60,000 bases of DNA. It comes from Acanthaster planci. Its lineage: Eukaryota > Echinodermata > Asteroidea > Valvatida > Acanthasteridae. Where the stretch lies: the NCBI RefSeq assembly GCF_001949145.1, contig NW_019091536.1, forward strand, positions 996,060 to 1,056,059. The letters are read 5' to 3'. Positions 55,426 to 60,000 of this stretch are shown piece by piece; within the stretch, counting starts at the first letter, position 1; each line of letters begins with the position of its first letter. A program made the position numbers and the translations under genes. The notes beneath the pieces are model-generated. The model saw only the letters and a list, made by a program, of their open reading frames with translations. It searched no databases and was not told where the DNA came from.

Positions 55426-58400
55426 CTAGAAGAAAGAAACAGCAAAACAATGCAAAACTCTGATATGAATACCGACACCATGCATTTTATTGTACATAGT
55501 CTAAATGTAAATTTAATGGTCTTCCACAGATGACATTGTTGTATATCGTACCCCTGCTCATTGGGATAAAAATGAGCAGGGACTAATGCTCATAAAAATG
55601 AGCATTGTTCTACGAATACCAATACATGAAGAGTATTATACAGTACCATAGACCAAGAAGTACCGTACAAGCAAATTGAGTACGCCCATATGTTAGTTCA
55701 CACACTGGTTCTTACGCTAATGCTTTTAGTCACTTTGGTACTCTTATATACGCCCCTTCTCTCCAAAGTGCCTCTTTACTTTTTATAGAGCAGCTACCGC
55801 ATATCTCAGTAATTTATATTTCAATAAAAGACAGTGTTGATTTTTCCTACCTCGTCTCCTGGGTATTTCCCGATATTCACCAGGGTGACATATACAAGTA
55901 GGTCATCACATGGGCTAATAGTTGTCCTTCCCAAGGTCAAGTTCGTGTAGCTAAACTGAGTGAATGATAGGCCATAACCGAATGGGTAGAGTGGCTCACC
56001 AAAGAAATAGCGGTAGGTCCGATTCATCATGCTGTAATTTGTCATGGGTGGAACCTGTCGAACAAATGGAATGCAAATTTCACACAAACTCAGGAAACTT
56101 GTCCTGGACTGAAAAACAGCTTGGTAAATTTTGTAGATAAGGATATTGAAATTATGGTTCATTACCATTAACAATGTATTCAACTAAATACCTCACATCA
56201 AAGGGCTTATGATCTCCTATGATTTTCTTTTAAATATGGTAATTTCACAGAATTTTGTCAGCTGTCAAACATTTGTACAACAGATGTTTCCTATCATAAC
56301 ATCTCTGTCAGACCTGTAACTGTACGTTGAGCAAGGTTTTGCTAAAAGTGTGAACAGCCTAACCACAATGCAGAGTAGCAGGCTACTCCAAGACAAACAC
56401 CTACTTGATCCAGTGATGCTGGCCACGTGAATGGCAACCTTGCAGCTGGATTGGCTGGCTCAGCATTTGTAAAAAGTTGTTTAAGGGCTGCCCCTGTCGC
56501 CTGAGCTGGGAAGAAGCATTCCACAATGGCATGGACCCCTGGGCTCTGATCAGCCCACAATATGTCCAGCGGGCCAGCATTGAAGAGAAGCAGGACCAAA
56601 GGTTTGCCCAATGCTTTAAAAAAAAGTGATGCATGAAAAAGTGTCAATTTAATTTTGCCTAGTGTTCTTTCATCGAAAGAAAAAAGAGACAGGGCTGTGC
56701 ATTAATTGGCTTCTCAGCTTACAAACTGTGGTTAGAATCTTGGTAAGAAAAAGCTGCTTCTCAGGAAAATTAAGAAATAGAAAACTACAGTGACTTGTCG
56801 GCTGAGTCTCTTGCTAAAAAATGCAACAGCAATATTACACATTCAAGTTAATCCTACATGTACATGTACCTCTTCAGCATAAGTCACAATGTTTATGGCA
56901 TTGTACTGTACGATAACATTTTCTCTGTCTATGGCTCAAGTTACCGCAAGCCACAAAAATTAGAAGCCAGGCCATGACTGCAGTCGTGCCATGCTCGTAT
57001 GAAGGTCCACATGCACACATTGCATGTACCTGCCTATAGACCTCTTTCCTGTGGTGTCACAATTGTGCTGGACCGTCATGTGTTGTGACGGTAATGAGTG
57101 CATAGTGTTGTGATGGTAATCTACTTATTCTAGATAAACCAGTCAAGCAGGCAGCGTTCCCACGTGCACTTGCACGTGGTTGAAGCTGCCCGTAGGAATG
57201 TGTGCAATCACCATGGTCAAGGCGGTCCACATGTGGTGGTATTGTTTACATTTAGCGCAATCCAGTCACTGGTTGAAAAGGTCTGTATGGCAAGCCTTGG
57301 GTGTTTACGACTTGCAGAAAATGCCTGTGTGCCTCAAGGTTACAGTAAATGTATGCAGCAGGTTGAAAAGGGTGACACCACTACAATGGTGGCTCTTCCC
57401 CATTACTGCCCAGACTGGTAAACATTTACCCACGTACCATATTTCACAGCATTCTGCAGAAGCTGCAGCTGGTGACCAGGCAAGGACATGGTTCTCCTGT
57501 CCAACCCCTCTCTCTCCACTTTAGTTCCTGAAAAAAAGATGTATATTTGAGGTCACACTCACATGAGTCTTCTGATCTGCTGCACATGGAAACGTTACCT
57601 GACATGACACTAGATGTATCCACTCAAGATGCTCCTAAAACATAAGAATAAGGGACAAGAAGCCTGGAGAGATTCCTTCCTGTTATTTGTTTATTCAATT
57701 ATTATTGTTTGAGAGTGTCAAGAGGAAATGAGGAGTTGAAAACTTCCAGCCACCTGCACTGTCCCATCAAAGAACATCCCTCTAAAAAAGAGGTTCATTG
57801 GTATTTTCCTATTTTGTATTTGCATCTCAAAGCCTACCAGTCCCCAGACAAACAATGACAAGATCTGCTCCCGTCACGGCATCCATAATGGCAGTCTCGT
57901 TGTACTGGTCACACACAGGATTGTTGCAGCCGGGCGCCAATCGCTGGGTCCTGCCAAGACTTCTCAGCCCTTGCCAAGGCGTGGAGATGAACTTGGGGTC
58001 AGTCTGTGGTGCATAGCTTCCGAACAGATCTTGGGGAGAATCAGCAAATGGCCCAATTATCTACATTAAATAGACAAAAAATAGGGATGGGCTAATTCTG
58101 AGTTTGTGGCATGAGGAAACATGGTAAGTGACCTAAAGTCCAATCAAAAGCAAAGTGCATGCACCTGCAGACAGACATGTACTGCTAAGGGGCATTGTCA
58201 ACAAGTTATCAACTGGCAGCAGCAACAAGCCTTCCATTAAAATGAGACACAGCTAAAGCGCTGTGCAGACTTGAAGTCAAGTCATTCCACAAGTCTCTTC
58301 AAACATCTAGTCACAAGTACTTCAGAAAACCACCCAGTAACAGGGTGAACAGTGACAAAGGAATGCTTTTGTTACAGTTCATTTGAATAGCTTGTGACTC

Positions 58401-59667
58401 GGTATAAGACTGAATGACTTGTAATGAACTTGCAGGGGCTTGTGGCGGACTCAGTTTCCCCCGCGGATATGTTGCCAATTTATTTATTTCTTTTGGAATT
58501 GAAAGCACCAGCATTCTACAAATACAGCTACTACCTGTCTTTTGAGGTCGAGTTAGTGATCTTTTATGAATGAAATAGTTGGGACAATAGTTTTTAGAAA
58601 TATTCCTGTTTGCCCCCAGGACACAAGACCTAGACTCATCACTGCATATCACCTCACTGCAATGATAGAACTTTTATACTTGGACATATGGAATGACTCC
58701 CAAACTGCCTCAGAAATCTGACACCAAAAACTCAACTCCATTTCCCTGCCCTTTTAATGAGGTTAGGCAGACATGGTGTTCACTGAAACTTACAGCAAGA
58801 GTATGAATTCCACCAACCGGCAGTGTGTTCTTCTCATTCTTCAGCAAGACAAAGGTCTTGGAAGCTGAGAGAAGAGCCAGGTTCCTGTGTGGAAAGGACT
58901 CCACCATCTCCGAGGCCACAAACCTGGCGTAAGGGTTCATCCATGGTGGGTCAAACTCTCCCAGTCTCATCCTGGTGTAGAACAGTGGCCTGACCAGCTG
59001 CTTCAGTTCATCCTCGCTTACCAGGCCCATCTGGACGGCATCGGTTAGGTTGGTGTAGACGTTCTTGGCCGAGTAGCATAGCTCCAGGTTGCAGCCGGCT
59101 TTAACAGCAGCTACAGCTGTCTGGAGAGGGCTGTGAGTGTATTTGTGCTTCAGGAAGACGTACTCAATAGCCTTTTGGTCACTGACAATGTAGCCCTTGA
59201 AGCCGAACTGACTCCGTAGGATATCAGTGAGGAATTTATGGTTGACGCAAGAGGGCACACCATTGATACTGTGATTAAAAAAGGGGGGAAAACACCACTG
59301 ATCATTGGCTCATGGAATGAAATACGAAAGTTAATAGTTTAAACTGAATCCCTTTCACCAGGTTTCACATGTATTCCTGCCAGATATAAATGAGTCTCTG
59401 AGTCACTTGAGTCTCTGTTTGCTGGCATGAGTTTTTCCCACACCAATATTCTGCTGCTTAATGTTTTTCCCTCCTGCCTGCTTAGTTGCTTAAAAGCACT
59501 GACCAGGCTATGTACCCACAATAAAGATGAGAGACATCACTATAATCATAGTTACATGGAAATGCAAGTGCGCACCTGTTGTAACTGCACATAACACTGT
59601 ATGTTCCAGCCTTTACACATTCATGGAACGCCGGCAGATATGTCATATACATATCATGCTCCGATAC
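55132..59667 (-). CDS. GH3 beta-xylosidase-like glycoside hydrolase, C-terminal seven exons
   Basis: Exons on the minus strand: 59576-59667, 58794-59268, 57838-58060, 57438-57527, 56405-56613, 55851-56054 and 55132-55425. They join without a frame break to 528 residues and a stop. The family (animal probable beta-D-xylosidases, about 720-780 residues) hydrolyses beta-xylosides or related sugars. The segment covers the end of the (beta/alpha)8 domain with the nucleophile Asp in GYIVSDQKAIEY, the alpha/beta sandwich domain and the fibronectin-III-like C-terminal domain. Roughly 200 N-terminal residues, including any signal peptide, lie past the window edge. All splice sites are GT..AG and all phases agree. 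Confidence 0.9.
55552..55606. repeat. Two adjacent hairpins sharing a TGAGCA core
   Basis: CCCTGCTCA (55552-55560) pairs with TGAGCAGGG (55573-55581); immediately after, AATGCTCAT (55585-55593) pairs with ATGAGCATT (55598-55606). They lie in the last GH3 intron. The second looks like a partial copy of the first. Confidence 0.6.
55851..56054 (-). CDS. GH3 exon F: start of fibronectin-III-like domain
   Basis: VPPMTNYSMMNRTYRYFFGE, then PLYPFGYGLSFTQFSYTNLT and NIGKYPGDE. The NRTYRYF...PLYPFGYGLSFTxF motif links the sandwich domain to the C-terminal fibronectin-III-like domain. Phase 0 at both ends. Confidence 0.9.
56405..56613 (-). CDS. GH3 exon E
   Basis: LGKPLVLLLFNAGPLDILWA, then HAIVECFFPAQATG and ANPAARLPFTWPASLDQ. 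GKPxVLLLFNAGPLD and the R-L-P-F-T-W-P block are near-invariant in this family. Starts in phase 1 and ends in phase 0 before GTAGGT. Confidence 0.9.
57438..57527 (-). CDS. GH3 exon D: ExExxDR and LPGxQ motifs
   Basis: A 90-bp exon reading TKVEREGLDRRTMSLPGHQL, then QLLQNAVKY. The ExExGxDR...LPGxQ signature is conserved in xylosidase-type GH3 enzymes, and one of its Glu residues is the likely general acid/base. The acceptor is TTTTTTTCAG and the donor is ATG before GTACGT. It is too short to stand out as an open frame, but the flanking phases and motifs fix it. Confidence 0.85.
57838..58060 (-). CDS. GH3 exon C
   Basis: IIGPFADSPQDLFGSYAP, then TPWQGLRSLG, APGCNNPVCDQYNETAIMDA and ADLVIVCLGTG. 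IGPFAD and the VIVCLGTG strand are standard landmarks of the GH3 alpha/beta sandwich. It runs from phase 0 to phase 1 (ACT G before GTAGGC). Confidence 0.88.
58794..59268 (-). CDS. GH3 exon B: nucleophile region
   Basis: Starts by completing Ser, then INGVPSCVNHKFLTDILRSQ, FGFKGYIVSDQKAIEYVF, AVKAGCNLEL, and LLSASKTFVLLKNEKNTLPV. The Asp of VSDQ is at the family's catalytic nucleophile position. The motif is usually SDW or SDC, so Gln after the Asp is a variation. KNTLPV begins the second domain. It ends in phase 0 before a consensus GTAAGT. Confidence 0.9.
59576..59667 (-). CDS. GH3 exon A (first in window)
   Basis: VSEHDMYMTYLPAFHECVKA, then YSVMCSYN. This is the conserved Asp-rich helix and the MCSYN strand of GH3 barrel domains. 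It enters in phase 0 after TTTATGTTCAG and leaves in phase 2 (AAC AG before GTGCGC). No upstream exon was recognised between here and the window edge. Confidence 0.85.
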
Positions 59668-60000
59668 CTGAACATAAAAGCATAAGGAAACCATGCATGA
59701 CTTTGAGCAGAATTGGGCAGATAATTTAAGCAATCGGTATCACTGTAAAAAGTGTGGGTGCGTGCAAAGAGTGCACACTGAAGTGAATAAGGTCAATGAA
59801 CTCTGCCATTTTAGTGAAGAGCAATGTTCACTTAAGAAGTCAGTACAACAAATACTTGAAAGACTTTGCTCGTTTGAACTCCCAGGAAAAATTTTAAGAA
59901 TGTGTAGCCCTCCATAGAAAATCCAAAGGTGTGTAGTTTGACTTCTGAAAAATGGCTCATAAGTCGGATGGTTTCAAAGTCTGAAATGAACACAGAGGTC

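Noticed and set aside
57164-57524. Two overlapping plus-strand frames of 85 and 114 codons
   Set aside because: They overlap the GH3 exon at 57438-57527 on the opposite strand and lack any motif.
1-60000. CRISPR array, bacterial operons, tRNA or rRNA genes
   Set aside because: The split genes and repeat content are eukaryotic. I saw no regularly spaced direct repeats of CRISPR type and recognised no tRNA or rRNA sequence by eye; a tRNAscan run could still find one.

Overview
The window is eukaryotic genomic DNA from an animal. Genes are split by introns with GT..AG borders, a TATA box is present, most of the sequence is A+T-rich non-coding DNA, and it is littered with short inverted-repeat elements and a Penelope-type retroelement remnant. 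The gene content (an ABHD17 depalmitoylase, a family 3 glycoside hydrolase, an F-type lectin/VWC-like secreted protein) and the many TACATG repeats suggest a marine invertebrate, perhaps a deuterostome such as an echinoderm, hemichordate or amphioxus. I cannot fix the species. One assembly gap of 248 N lies at 27911-28158.

Layout. (1) 1-18.7 kb is almost gene-free: small inverted-repeat elements (1.1, 10-11, 12 and 14.7 kb), a fold-back array of ~30-bp units (8.0-8.5 kb) and one orphan exon-like block at 16.66 kb. (2) 18.7-34.5 kb, plus strand, holds a multi-exon gene for a secreted cysteine-rich protein. It has a TATA box, a signal-peptide exon, a VWC-like exon, F-type lectin exons (the central one probably inside the gap), then a Pro/Gly-rich linker and further VWC-like modules. 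(3) 34.5-41 kb is repeat-rich, with a second fold-back block, a 5'-truncated Penelope-like element between 14-bp direct repeats, and duplicated repeats. (4) 41.2-47.6 kb, plus strand, is a complete two-exon ABHD17 gene with a 5.5-kb intron full of TACATG repeats, small elements and a minisatellite. Its 3' UTR may run to a polyA signal near 51.54 kb. (5) 55.1-59.7 kb, minus strand, contains the last seven exons of a GH3 beta-xylosidase-like gene, whose N-terminal exons lie beyond the right edge.

ABHD17 and the GH3 gene are convergent, separated by about 7.5 kb. The three genes show no shared pathway: ABHD17 is an intracellular thioesterase, the GH3 enzyme cleaves glycosides, and the lectin/VWC protein is extracellular. 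Exon borders were set by eye from splice consensus, reading-phase agreement and family similarity; no database search was made.
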